Assembly: GCA_021848545.1 (NCBI GenBank)
Contig: JAJZUL010000010.1
Location: 1-64,000 of the forward strand
Reading direction: 5' to 3'
Length of the DNA stretch: 64,000 nucleotides
DNA from: Pseudomonadota bacterium
GTDB lineage: Bacteria; Pseudomonadota; Alphaproteobacteria; Rhodospirillales; Magnetospirillaceae
Shown: in pieces, positions 52,188 through 60,561 of the stretch
Position numbering within the stretch: the first letter of the stretch is position 1
Layout: each line of letters begins with the position of its first letter
Notes under the pieces: model-generated
Seen by the model: the letters and a program-made list of their open reading frames with translations, nothing else
Databases searched by the model: none
What the model was told of the DNA's origin: nothing
Translations under genes and position numbers: made by a program

Positions 52188-53198
52188 ATGAGCATAAAAC
52201 GATTGTTCGTATCCGCCGCGTCGGCGGCGGTACTTGCCACCGTCGGCGTAGCCGGCGCCCGGGCCGAGGTCGACCATATAACCGTGGCCGAACAGTACGG
52301 CGTCAGCTACCTGCCATTGATGATCATGCAGCAGGAAAAGCTGATTCAGAAAGCGGCCGCGGCCGAGGGCGTGAAGAACCTCAAGGTGACTTGGGTGAAA
52401 TTCGCCGGCGGCGGGGTCATGAACGAGGCGCTTCTCTCCGATTCCCTGCAATTCGCCTCGGGCGGCGTCGGGCCGCTGGTGATCCTGTGGGCCAAGACCC
52501 GCGACAATTATCATGTCAAGGGCGTGTCGGCGATCAACTCGATGCCGCTGCTGCTCAACACCAACAACCCCAAGGTCCATTCGATCAAGGATTTCACCAG
52601 CAAGGACAAGATCGCCCTGCCCGGCGTGAAGGTCTCCATCCAGGCGGTGACCCTGGAAATGGCGGCGGCCAAAGCCTTCGGCTTCGCCCATTACGCCAAG
52701 CTCGATCCCTTGACCGTCACCATGAGCCACCCCGACGCCATGGCCGCCATGGCCAGCGGCGGCGTGGACGCCCATTTCGGCTCGCCGCCCTTCCAGGAAC
52801 TGGAACTCAAGATGAAGGGCGTGCACACCGTCCTGAATTCCTTCGACGTCCTGGGCGGACCGGCCACCTTCAACCTGATCTGGGCGCGCCAATCCTTCTA
52901 CAAGAAAAACCCGAAGGTCTATAAGGCGTTCGTCACGGCGCTCGACGAATCCATCGCTAAAATAAATAAAAATAAGACATGGGCGGCGAAACAGTACCTG
53001 AAATTCACCCATGACAAGCGCGACAGCCTTGCCGACATCGTCGATATTCTGAACAACCCGCAGATCAAGTTCACGACGACGCCTCTGCACGTCATGAAAT
53101 ATGTACGCTTCCTGAACAAGATCGGGACCATTCACGCCGATCCCAAGTCGTGGAAGGATTTGTTCTTCCCCAATGTTCACAATCTTCCGGGAAGCTGA
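52188..53198 (+). CDS. ABC transporter substrate-binding protein (NMT1/TauA-like), likely for sulfolactate
   Basis: A 336-residue periplasmic binding protein with a signal peptide (MSIKRLFVSAASAAVLATVGVAGARA). HITVAEQYGVSYLPLMIMQQEKLIQKAA and FAGGGVMNEALLSDSLQFASGGVGPLVILWAKT fit the NMT1/SsuA/TauA family that binds sulfonates, nitrate or small acids. RBS GGGGAG is clear. The short codon-poor patch CTAAAATAAATAAAAATAAGA near 52957 is AT-rich, out of character with the rest. Sulfolactate as ligand is inferred from the operon. Confidence 0.85.
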   Translation: MSIKRLFVSAASAAVLATVGVAGARAEVDHITVAEQYGVSYLPLMIMQQEKLIQKAAAAEGVKNLKVTWVKFAGGGVMNEALLSDSLQFASGGVGPLVILWAKTRDNYHVKGVSAINSMPLLLNTNNPKVHSIKDFTSKDKIALPGVKVSIQAVTLEMAAAKAFGFAHYAKLDPLTVTMSHPDAMAAMASGGVDAHFGSPPFQELELKMKGVHTVLNSFDVLGGPATFNLIWARQSFYKKNPKVYKAFVTALDESIAKINKNKTWAAKQYLKFTHDKRDSLADIVDILNNPQIKFTTTPLHVMKYVRFLNKIGTIHADPKSWKDLFFPNVHNLPGS

Positions 53199-53247
53199 GC
53201 GGAACGTCGCCGTTCCCATCCAGGCCCGTCGGGGAGTCGCTGACGAT

Positions 53248-54057
53248 ATGAATCAGGACGTGAATAACGGTGCGGCGGCGCCACTGCTCGATGTTCGAGG
53301 GGTGACGCTGCAATACAAGACATCCCGCCATCTGGTGACCGCCACCTATCGCGTGGATTTTCAGGTGCGCAAATCCGATCGCTATATTCTCCTGGGCCCG
53401 TCGGGCTGCGGAAAATCGACCCTGTTGAAGGCGATCGGCGGGTTTTTATCCCCGACGGAGGGCGAGATCCATCTCAAGGGCATGCGGGTGAACAAGCCTG
53501 GGTTCGACCGCATGATGGTGTTTCAGGAATTCGACCAGCTCCTGCCGTGGAAGACCGTCAAGGAGAACGTCATGTTCCCCATGATCGCCTGCGGGAAGTG
53601 CAATCGCAGGAAGGCCGCCCAACGGGCCGAGCACTATCTGGAGCTGGTCCGCCTGACCAAGTTCGCCAACCATTATCCCCACATGCTGTCGGGCGGCATG
53701 AAGCAGCGGGTGGCCATCGCCCGCGGCATGGCCATGGAGCCCGACGTGCTGCTGATGGACGAGCCGTTCGCCGCCCTGGACGCGCTGACCCGCCGCCAGA
53801 TGCAGGATGAATTGCTGCAATTGTGGGAAGACACCAAGTTCACGGTGATTTTCGTCACCCATTCCATCCCCGAGGGCATCAAGCTGGGCAACCGCATCTT
53901 GTTGCTGAGCGCCCATCCCGGACAGGTCAAAGCCGAATTGGCGGGGATCGCCGAGGAAAGCGCCGATCCCGCCCGGGCGGCGGCCTTGGAGGAACGCATC
54001 AACGGCATGCTGTTCGCGGGCGCCCCGGTCGCCCCGTCGGAGGCGCATCATGTCTGA
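53248..54057 (+). CDS. ABC transporter ATP-binding protein (TauB/SsuB-like)
   Basis: A 269-residue ATPase. Walker A GPSGCGKST, Q-loop FQEFDQLLPWKTVKENV, signature LSGGMKQRVAIARGMAMEPD, Walker B VLLMDEPFAALDALTRRQMQDELL and the H-loop FVTHSIPEGI are intact. The Q-loop wording is typical for nitrate/sulfonate/taurine importers. The ATG at 53248 is preferred; the frame is open further back but that would overlap the binding-protein gene. Overlaps the permease gene by 8 bases. Confidence 0.9.
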   Translation: MNQDVNNGAAAPLLDVRGVTLQYKTSRHLVTATYRVDFQVRKSDRYILLGPSGCGKSTLLKAIGGFLSPTEGEIHLKGMRVNKPGFDRMMVFQEFDQLLPWKTVKENVMFPMIACGKCNRRKAAQRAEHYLELVRLTKFANHYPHMLSGGMKQRVAIARGMAMEPDVLLMDEPFAALDALTRRQMQDELLQLWEDTKFTVIFVTHSIPEGIKLGNRILLLSAHPGQVKAELAGIAEESADPARAAALEERINGMLFAGAPVAPSEAHHV

Positions 54058-54928
54058 TACCGAATCCGGCTTCGTTCGACAGATCGAGCCCCAGCACGCG
54101 CCGGCCGATCCGGCCACCTTGGGCGTGGTCGAGAAACCCCTGTCGGCTTTCGAGAAGGTCTATAGCGTCGGCGCGCTGCGCAAATCCTTTCTGATTCTGC
54201 TGCTGATCGTCGCCTGGCAGATCGGCGCCGGCATCGTCCATAACAGCCTGCTGTTTCCGACCTTTTCGGCGACGGTGCACGCATTCACGGAAAGCGTCCT
54301 CAGCGGCGTGCTGCCGGAACGGATATGGGTGTCGCTGCAGGTTCTGGTCATGGGCTACGGCCTGGGCGTGATCGTCGCCGCGATCCTGACCGCTTTCGGC
54401 GTGACCACGCGGCTGGGGGCCGATCTTCTGGAAACGCTGACGGCGATGTTCAATCCGCTGCCGGCCATCGCCCTGCTGCCCATCGCCCTGATCTGGTTCG
54501 GCCTGGGGGAGGGCAGCCTGATCTTCGTGCTGGTCCATTCGGTGGTCTGGGCGGTGACCCTGAACACCCAGTCGGGCTTTCTGGCGGTGTCGCCGACCTT
54601 GCGGATGGTGGGGAAGAATTGCGGTCTGACCGGCTTTCCCTACATCTTCAAGATCCTGATCCCCGCCGCCTTTCCCAACATCCTGACCGGTCTGAAGATC
54701 GGTTGGGCCTTCGCCTGGCGCACGCTGATCGCCTCGGAACTGGTGTTCGGGGTCAGCTCGGGTTCCGGCGGGCTCGGCTGGTACATCTATGAAAGCAAGA
54801 ATCTGCTGGAAATCCCGCGGATGTTCGCCGGCCTGCTGACCATCATCATCATCGGTCTGGTGGTCGAAAACCTGATCTTCCGCATCATCGAAACCCATAC
54901 CGTCCGCAAATGGGGGATGCAGGCATGA
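54050..54928 (+). CDS. ABC transporter permease (TauC/SsuC-like)
   Basis: A 292-residue permease with about six TM segments. The EAA loop is visible at VGKNCGLTGFPYIFKILIPAAFPNILTGLKIGWAFAWRTLIASELVFG. An N-terminal cytoplasmic extension of about 45 residues precedes TM1 (FLILLLIVAWQIGAGIVHNSLLFP). Together with the two genes upstream it makes a complete importer of the taurine/sulfonate class. Its stop overlaps the slcC start (ATGA). Confidence 0.9.
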   Translation: MSDTESGFVRQIEPQHAPADPATLGVVEKPLSAFEKVYSVGALRKSFLILLLIVAWQIGAGIVHNSLLFPTFSATVHAFTESVLSGVLPERIWVSLQVLVMGYGLGVIVAAILTAFGVTTRLGADLLETLTAMFNPLPAIALLPIALIWFGLGEGSLIFVLVHSVVWAVTLNTQSGFLAVSPTLRMVGKNCGLTGFPYIFKILIPAAFPNILTGLKIGWAFAWRTLIASELVFGVSSGSGGLGWYIYESKNLLEIPRMFAGLLTIIIIGLVVENLIFRIIETHTVRKWGMQA

Positions 54929-55869
54929 GCCGGTCCCGGGACCGCATCGTCATCCCGGAATTCATGGATGACGGGGCGGTCGGCAGTCTGCGGCAGCGTT
55001 TCGACGTCGATTACGATCCGGCCCTGGTGGATGACCGGCCCGCTCTGCTGGCCCGTCTGGGAACGGCCCGCGCCCTGATCGTGCGCAACCGCACCCGGGT
55101 CGATGCCGAACTGCTGGTGGCCGGACCGAACCTGAAAGCGGTCGGCCGCCTCGGCGTGGGGTTGGACAATATCGACCTGGACGCCTGCCGGGCGCAGGGG
55201 GTGGCGGTGGCGCCGGCGACCGGGGCCAACGCCCTGGCGGTGGCCGAATACGTCATCGCCACGACCATGGTGCTGCTGCGCGGCGCCTATCTGTCCAGTG
55301 CCGCGATGGCCGCCGGCGGCTGGCCGCGCTCAGCCCTGGGCCAAGGCCGCGAAAGCGCGGGCAAGGTGCTGGGGCTGATCGGTTTCGGCGGCATCGGCCG
55401 CGTCACCGCGGGGCTGGCCAGGGCGCTGTCCATGCGGGTCATCGCCTGCGACGGCATGGTGGCCGCCGACGACCCTGTCTGGACCGAGGCCGGGGTGGCC
55501 CGCCGCGATCTCGACGGGGTGCTGGCCGAGGCCGATTGCGTCAGCCTGCATGTGCCGCTGACGCCCGAGACGCGCGGCATGATCGACCGGACCCGTCTGG
55601 AGCGGATGAAACCCGGCGCGGTGCTGATCAATACCGCCCGCGGCGGCATCGTCGACGAGGCGGCTTTGGCCGACGCTTTGCGCGGCGGCCGTCTGGCGGG
55701 GGCGGCGCTGGACGTGTTCGACACCGAACCTTTGCCCGCCGGCTCCTGCCTGGAGGGCGTTCCCAATCTCATCCTGACGCCGCACATCGGCGGGGTCACC
55801 CGCGAATCCAACGTGCGGGTCAGTACCCTGGTCGCCGACAAGGTCGCGACGCTGCTTGCCACGGGTTGA
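54925..55869 (+). CDS. slcC: (S)-sulfolactate dehydrogenase SlcC (D-isomer-specific 2-hydroxyacid dehydrogenase family)
   Basis: A 314-residue NAD-dependent dehydrogenase. The nucleotide-binding motif is LGLIGFGGIGRVTAGLAR; catalytic Arg is in LINTARGGIVDE, Glu in DVFDTEPLP and His in LTPHIGGVTRESN. Alone it would be called a generic phosphoglycerate dehydrogenase-like enzyme. Placed with suyAB and comC it matches SlcC, which oxidises (S)-sulfolactate to 3-sulfopyruvate in the bifurcated racemic sulfolactate pathway. Confidence 0.8.
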   Translation: MSRSRDRIVIPEFMDDGAVGSLRQRFDVDYDPALVDDRPALLARLGTARALIVRNRTRVDAELLVAGPNLKAVGRLGVGLDNIDLDACRAQGVAVAPATGANALAVAEYVIATTMVLLRGAYLSSAAMAAGGWPRSALGQGRESAGKVLGLIGFGGIGRVTAGLARALSMRVIACDGMVAADDPVWTEAGVARRDLDGVLAEADCVSLHVPLTPETRGMIDRTRLERMKPGAVLINTARGGIVDEAALADALRGGRLAGAALDVFDTEPLPAGSCLEGVPNLILTPHIGGVTRESNVRVSTLVADKVATLLATG

Positions 55870-55874
55870 CCGAC

Positions 55875-56876
55875 ATGCCGAGAATCTCTTTGGATGACTT
55901 GACCGTTCTGGCCGAAAACGCCCTTGCCCGCGCCGGCGCCAGCGCCGAATCCGCCGCCGTCACCGCCCGCGCCCTGGTGGCGGCCGAGGCGCAAGGATTG
56001 GCCTCCCACGGCATGTCGCGCGTGCCCCAATACGCCGCCCACCTGCGCAACGGCCGGGTCGAGGGCGGCGCCGTGCCGCGCATCGTCCATGAACGGGCGG
56101 CCGCCTGTCTGGTGGATGCCGGCGAAGGTCTGGCCTTTCCCGCCTGCGCCCTGGCGGTGACCGAGGCCATCGGCCGCGCCCGCCAATGCGGCGTCGCCTT
56201 TGTCGGCGTCACCCGCAGCCATCATTTCGGCGTCGCCGCCGACCATCTGGCCCCGGTCGCCGCCGCCGGCATGGTCGGGCTGGCCTTCGGCAATTCCCCG
56301 GCGGCGATGCCCGCCTGGGGCGGCAGGCGGGCCTTGTTCGGCACCAATCCCATCGCCGCGGTGTTTCCCCGCCGCAGCGAGCCGCCCCTGGCCATCGACC
56401 TGTCCCTGTCCGAGGTGGCCCGCGGCAAGCTGATGGTCGCCGCCCGCGAAGGCAAATCCATTCCCGAGGGCTGGGCGCTGGACAAGGACGGCAACCCCAC
56501 CACCGATCCCAAGGCCGGGCTGGAAGGCTCGATGCTGCCGGTGGGCGGGGTCAAGGGCGCCATGCTGGCGCTGATCGTCGAATTGCTGTCCTGCGCCCTG
56601 ACCGGCGCCGCCTTCGGCTTCGAGGCCGATTCCTTCTTCACCGAGGCCGGCAACCGCCCGCGCATCGGCCAGGCCTTCCTGGTGGTCGATCCCGGTTCCC
56701 TGGCCGGATCGGACACCTTTTACGACCGCATGGAAGTCCTGATCGCCGCCATGACCCAGGACCCGGAGGTCCGCCTGCCCGGCCTGCGCCGCCTGGATAT
56801 CGCCAAAAAGGCGGCCAAGGAGGGCGTCGAGGTGCCGGCGGCGCTGCTGGATCAGCTCAAAGGTCTGGCGGCATAG
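55875..56876 (+). CDS. comC: (R)-sulfolactate dehydrogenase ComC (Ldh2/malate dehydrogenase family)
   Basis: A 333-residue Ldh2-fold oxidoreductase. ASHGMSRVPQYAAHLRNGRVEGGAVPRIV and GVTRSHHFGVAADHLAPVAAAGMVGLAFGNSPAAMPAWGGRRALFGTNPIAAVFPR are hallmarks, including the catalytic His in SRSHHFG-type context. ComC reduces 3-sulfopyruvate to (R)-sulfolactate, the substrate of SuyAB. Starts 5 bases after slcC and ends the operon; 4 bases separate its stop from that of the convergent KAP gene, with no hairpin. Confidence 0.85.
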   Translation: MPRISLDDLTVLAENALARAGASAESAAVTARALVAAEAQGLASHGMSRVPQYAAHLRNGRVEGGAVPRIVHERAAACLVDAGEGLAFPACALAVTEAIGRARQCGVAFVGVTRSHHFGVAADHLAPVAAAGMVGLAFGNSPAAMPAWGGRRALFGTNPIAAVFPRRSEPPLAIDLSLSEVARGKLMVAAREGKSIPEGWALDKDGNPTTDPKAGLEGSMLPVGGVKGAMLALIVELLSCALTGAAFGFEADSFFTEAGNRPRIGQAFLVVDPGSLAGSDTFYDRMEVLIAAMTQDPEVRLPGLRRLDIAKKAAKEGVEVPAALLDQLKGLAA

Positions 56877-56880
56877 CTCC

Positions 56881-58242
56881 TCAGTTATCAGCCATGCTGA
56901 AATCATCCATCATCGTGGTTCCCCACGGAAGTAGTTCAAGTCGATTATAAGATACATAGCCAAATGCCCTGTATAAATCGCCAATAACTTCATCCGTCAT
57001 TTCCGGGTCTGTAAAGAAACGCCAAAATTTTGTGAACCACTCTCTAGTATCTTCTGGCCAATCACGGAATTTAAAGAACTCTTGTGCGTCGTCCCAGGAC
57101 AAAATTCCCGCCCGAGCCTTTTCATATAAACCGGAGTTAATTTGCCGGATTACTGCTAAGCCAACGATCAAGGGGGCGGATTTTATGCCGTCTTTTCCAC
57201 TGGCCGCAACGCTCAACGCGATATGGGTTGCCACCCGCTCCATGCTCCGAAATGATAATCGATGAATATTGGCAATGGTTACCATCGCATGCCGTATATT
57301 TTCGGTTTCTCTATCGCTTACGTTTAAGTCCAGTTTTTTGAAGAGATGTGTAGCGTACAGACTTTTCTGGCTGGCGTAGCCCTCGCGTTCACGCGGTAAA
57401 ACGATCCTGAGATCGTAAAATTTTTCGAGATAGAGATGCGCGTCTGTGTCTTGGCCGTAGGCTCCGCAAACCGCCGCCTTAAGCTGTTCGAGGTTGGTGA
57501 CCAGAACGAAGGTCACGCCTGGAACGGAAAACAGATGCTTGATGCGTTCGAGCAGGGCGAGGGCAAACGGTGGGCGGCAACGGTCCAGCTCATCGATGAT
57601 AAAGACCAGCGGCGATGCCTTGCTGTCACTCTGCGATTCAGGGGGCATGCCGATGTCGGCGGCTAACTTGGCGAGACAGTCTCGAAAGGCGTCGAGGACC
57701 TGACGTTCATCTCGCGTCGTCCGCAAATAGTCCTCGACTGCGCGCTCCGCCGCATTGGCTGCTTCGTCGGCCAGGACTTTCGCCACATCCGCAGCCCCAT
57801 CCATGATTTCCTCGCCGTGAAAGAGGCCCATGGTTCCGATCCGGATCGCTATTTTGGCGGCCATGGGCATCAGTGCAACCGCTACTTTCTTTGCCTTTTC
57901 GCTGAAATTTTCAATTGGCGAATCATGCTGGTCCAGACGCTGTCGTGCGACCTTGACGATCTCGGCGGCCAAGGCCACGAACGCATCCTCGTGATGATCG
58001 TTGGCGAAGGCATCGAATTCGATCACGGCCGCGCCGCGCTGCCGGAGAAGCCCGGCCCATTGGCGCATGAAAATCGATTTGCCGCTCCCCCACGGGCCTT
58101 CCAACAAAAGGGTCAGAGGCTGGTCGATATTCTGGACGAGGTTGGCGAATCGCCTCCCAAACGCTTCATAGCCAAAGATATCAGTTTCCGGCTTAAAGCC
58201 ATCGTCGGGCCTGATGTCGGGTGCGCTGGGGGTGAGCCTCAT
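56881..58242 (-). CDS. KAP family P-loop NTPase
   Basis: A 453-residue protein. Walker A LLEGPWGSGKSIFMRQWAGLL is near residue 50. Walker B is LVFIIDELDRCRPPFALALLERIKHLFSVPGVTFVLVTNLEQL, the defining KAP signature (D-E-L-D-R-C). A hydrophobic stretch (KKVAVALMPMAAKIAIRIGTMGLF) between the two may sit in or near the membrane, as in many KAP NTPases. The gene is clearly less GC-rich than its neighbours, especially toward its 3' end, suggesting acquisition. Function unknown; some KAP genes lie in defence loci. GTG at 58287 is an alternative start. Confidence 0.88.
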   Translation of the reverse strand: MRLTPSAPDIRPDDGFKPETDIFGYEAFGRRFANLVQNIDQPLTLLLEGPWGSGKSIFMRQWAGLLRQRGAAVIEFDAFANDHHEDAFVALAAEIVKVARQRLDQHDSPIENFSEKAKKVAVALMPMAAKIAIRIGTMGLFHGEEIMDGAADVAKVLADEAANAAERAVEDYLRTTRDERQVLDAFRDCLAKLAADIGMPPESQSDSKASPLVFIIDELDRCRPPFALALLERIKHLFSVPGVTFVLVTNLEQLKAAVCGAYGQDTDAHLYLEKFYDLRIVLPREREGYASQKSLYATHLFKKLDLNVSDRETENIRHAMVTIANIHRLSFRSMERVATHIALSVAASGKDGIKSAPLIVGLAVIRQINSGLYEKARAGILSWDDAQEFFKFRDWPEDTREWFTKFWRFFTDPEMTDEVIGDLYRAFGYVSYNRLELLPWGTTMMDDFSMADN

Positions 58243-58492
58243 GGGGTGCTTTCTATAAGTTGAAAGAAGCCATGGTATGGGCGTCACCTATGGCGAACAA
58301 GTGCGCTGAAAAATGGTGGTCTGGAGATTGGTGCCTGACGGTGCCATGTGCGCCCTCTAACGAACCTATCGAGAAATGGGAATGGCGATAGTTCGACAAG
58401 GGGGCGGGAGGACCGTGCCTATTCTTCGTGTCGTGGCCAGATGGTCCCCGCTCAGGAGTGTGCGGCTCAAGTTAAACAACTTTTGGGCGGCA

Positions 58493-58786
58493 TTACGCCG
58501 CTCTCGGTTCTATGCCGGTCAGCTCGTCCTCGATCTCGCGGCGGCGCTCCAACAGGTCGTAATCCGCCTGCAATCCGAGGAAGAAGCCCGCCGACATCCC
58601 GAAATAGCGCGCAAGGCGCAGATCGGTGTCGGCGGTCATGGCCCGCTTGCCCAGGACGATCTCGTTGATCCGGCGCGGCGGCACATGCACGGCCCTGGCG
58701 AGAGCATTCTGGCTGATATCCATGGGCTTGAGGAATTCCTCCAGCAGGATTTCACCGGGATGGGGATTCGGCAAAAGCTCAGTCAT
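58493..58786 (-). CDS. higA: HigA-family antitoxin
   Basis: A 97-residue XRE antitoxin: PNPHPGEILLEEFLKPMDISQNALARAVHVPPRRINEIVLGKRAMTADTDLRLARYFGMSAGFFLGLQADYDL, the standard HigA/VapI layout. It overlaps the toxin gene by 8 bases and lies downstream of it, the usual HigBA order. It should bind the paired palindromes upstream of higB. The stretch 58243-58492 between it and the KAP gene holds no recognisable gene. Confidence 0.93.
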   Translation of the reverse strand: MTELLPNPHPGEILLEEFLKPMDISQNALARAVHVPPRRINEIVLGKRAMTADTDLRLARYFGMSAGFFLGLQADYDLLERRREIEDELTGIEPRAA

Positions 58787-59063
58787 GGTAGTCGAGGATT
58801 TCGACATCGCCCGGCCCTCCATCTCGCCAGTGAAAACAGATGCGCCATTGGTCGTTGATTCGAATGCTGTGCCGCCCCTGGCGCGACCCCTTGAGAGGCT
58901 CCAGCCGATTGCCGGGGGGCACGCGCAAATCCTGCAAGACACGCGCCTGATTGAGCATGCGCAATTTCCGCAACGCCACCGATTGAATGTCCGGCGGCAG
59001 CTTTCGGCTTTGCCGTCCCGACCAGATCAGTTCCGTTTCAGGATCGGCGAAGCTCTGAATCAT
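58779..59063 (-). CDS. higB: HigB/RelE-family mRNA interferase toxin
   Basis: A 94-residue RelE-superfamily toxin: IQSFADPETELIWSGRQSRKLPPDIQSVALRKLRMLNQA, then LEPLKGSRQGRHSIRINDQWRICFHWRDGGPGDVEILDYH, which is the classic HigB C-terminal core. Family members cut mRNA on the ribosome. The promoter (TTGGCA 59114-59109, TATATA 59091-59086) has a 17-base spacer and gives a very short leader. Confidence 0.93.
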   Translation of the reverse strand: MIQSFADPETELIWSGRQSRKLPPDIQSVALRKLRMLNQARVLQDLRVPPGNRLEPLKGSRQGRHSIRINDQWRICFHWRDGGPGDVEILDYHD

Positions 59064-59071
59064 GAAAAAAT

Positions 59072-59114
59072 ATAACGCGATGCGTTATATAACGCAATAC
59101 GTTATATGTGCCAA
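59072..59114 (-). promoter_or_regulatory. higBA promoter with two abutting operators
   Basis: ATAACGC-GAT-GCGTTAT (59072-59088, perfect) and ATAACGC-AAT-ACGTTAT (59089-59105, one mismatch) are directly adjacent with a 17-bp period. They cover the -10 box TATATA (59086-59091) and the spacer to TTGGCA (59109-59114) on the minus strand. This is a clear autoregulation site for the toxin-antitoxin complex. Confidence 0.78.
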
Positions 59115-59218
59115 AGTTCATTCTCGGAGATTCCGCCACGGCGGATTGAGGCCGCCTGGCACCATAGGACACGAGGTCGACGCATTCGCGTCGCCCTCGT
59201 GTCTGAAGCGTCACGCTC

Positions 59219-59674
59219 TTATCGCGCGGGCGGGGGTGGCCGTCGTGTTTTGAATCCCGGCACCTGATTGCCCTTGGCATACATGCACTGGGCGTAGGCG
59301 TTGTTGTATTGCGTCTGAATGGAGGTCTGGGTCTTGCTGGAGGTCACCGCTCCGAGCCCGGTTCCGGCGGTCGCGCCGCCGGCGGCGCCGATGGCGGCGC
59401 CGGTTCCGCCCTGGCCGATGGCGGCGCCGAGGCCGGCGCCCAGGACGGTGCCGATAAGAGCGGTTCCGGCGGTCTTCTCATTGGCTTTTTGGGCCTGTCC
59501 GGCCACCTGGTCGGCCGCGTATTGCTTGCAGGTTTCCTGATCCCGCTGGAAGACGCTGAACGATTTTCCCGGTGCCGGCATGACCTGGATGGTCGGCCCC
59601 ATCGGCGTCGAGGCGCAGGCCGACAGCAGGACCGCGACGGAGATTGCGGCCAAGCCCGTTTTCAAGTGATTCAT
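59219..59674 (-). CDS. Glycine-zipper lipoprotein
   Basis: A 151-residue lipoprotein with lipobox VLLSACAS (Cys at about residue 20). The middle is a glycine zipper, GTVLGAGLGAAIGQGGTGAAIGAAGGATAGTGLGAV, that can insert in or span a membrane; YNNAYAQCMYAKGNQVPG near the end is typical of YMGG-type glycine-zipper proteins. Often an envelope-stress or outer-membrane structural protein; exact role unknown. It stands alone. Confidence 0.82.
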   Translation of the reverse strand: MNHLKTGLAAISVAVLLSACASTPMGPTIQVMPAPGKSFSVFQRDQETCKQYAADQVAGQAQKANEKTAGTALIGTVLGAGLGAAIGQGGTGAAIGAAGGATAGTGLGAVTSSKTQTSIQTQYNNAYAQCMYAKGNQVPGFKTRRPPPPAR

Positions 59675-59813
59675 GGCTTAACTCCTTACCCCGGATGTTT
59701 ACGCGGCCATGGCCGCGACCGTTGTTCCATGACTAAGGTCGTGGCCATTCTACCATAAATATGCCAAAAGAATTATAAATATGGCTATCGGGATAAGACG
59801 GCTGACTCCGTCC

Positions 59814-60554
59814 CTACAGGTTGCGCCACAGCAGATTGAGGCCGCTGAGCACCAGTACCGCCCACACCGCCTGGATCACCCGGTTCGCCGGCAGGCGGTG
59901 GTGCAGGCGGCTGCCGACGAACAGGCCGCCCATGGCGAAGGGCAGCAGGAACGCCGCCAGGGGCAGAACGACGGGCTGGTGATAAAGGCCGACGGCGCTG
60001 AACAATCCCAGCCGGATCACGCCGCTGGCGAATATCAGGGTGCTGGCGGTGGCGCGCAGAATGCGGGGGTCCTGGATGCGCCGGGTCAGGTAGATGACGT
60101 AAAGCGGGCCGCCGGTGCCGAACAGGGCGCCGAACACGCCGCCGGCCAGGGCCAACGGCGCCGCCCACCGGCTGGAAATGGTTTGCTTGCGGCGGGGCAG
60201 CAGCAGGCTCCAGCCCACATAGGCCAGCACGAACGATCCCAGGGTCAAAAGCAGCGGGCGCTGGGGCAGGCCCACCAGCAGGGTCACGCCGGCCACCATG
60301 CCGATCAGCATGAAGGGCACGATGCGGACGATTTCGGCGCGGGCCAGGATGTTGCGGTTGCGCAATCCCACCAACAGGCCCGCCAGCAGGTCGAAGACCA
60401 GCATGGTGGGCACCACCGCGCGCAGGGGCAGAAACAGGGTCAGCACCGGTACCGCCACCACCGACGCGCCGAAGCCGGTCATGCCGTAGATGACATAGGC
60501 CGAGGCGACGGTCAGGGCGGCGGGCGTGAGAATCGCGGCGGAGGGCAGGGCCAT
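59814..60554 (-). CDS. TauE/SafE family membrane permease
   Basis: A 246-residue protein with about eight TM segments in two pseudo-repeats: GMTGFGASVVAVPVLTLFLPLRAVVPTMLVFDLLAG and GGVFGALFGTGGPLYVIYLTRRIQ, both family hallmarks. TauE/SafE proteins export sulfite or sulfoacetate or carry related anions. Sulfite is the product of SuyAB 8 kb away, but this gene lies on the other strand 7 bases after the flavoprotein gene, so its link may rather be to dicarboxylates. Confidence 0.85.
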   Translation of the reverse strand: MALPSAAILTPAALTVASAYVIYGMTGFGASVVAVPVLTLFLPLRAVVPTMLVFDLLAGLLVGLRNRNILARAEIVRIVPFMLIGMVAGVTLLVGLPQRPLLLTLGSFVLAYVGWSLLLPRRKQTISSRWAAPLALAGGVFGALFGTGGPLYVIYLTRRIQDPRILRATASTLIFASGVIRLGLFSAVGLYHQPVVLPLAAFLLPFAMGGLFVGSRLHHRLPANRVIQAVWAVLVLSGLNLLWRNL

Positions 60555-60561
60555 CGCCGCG

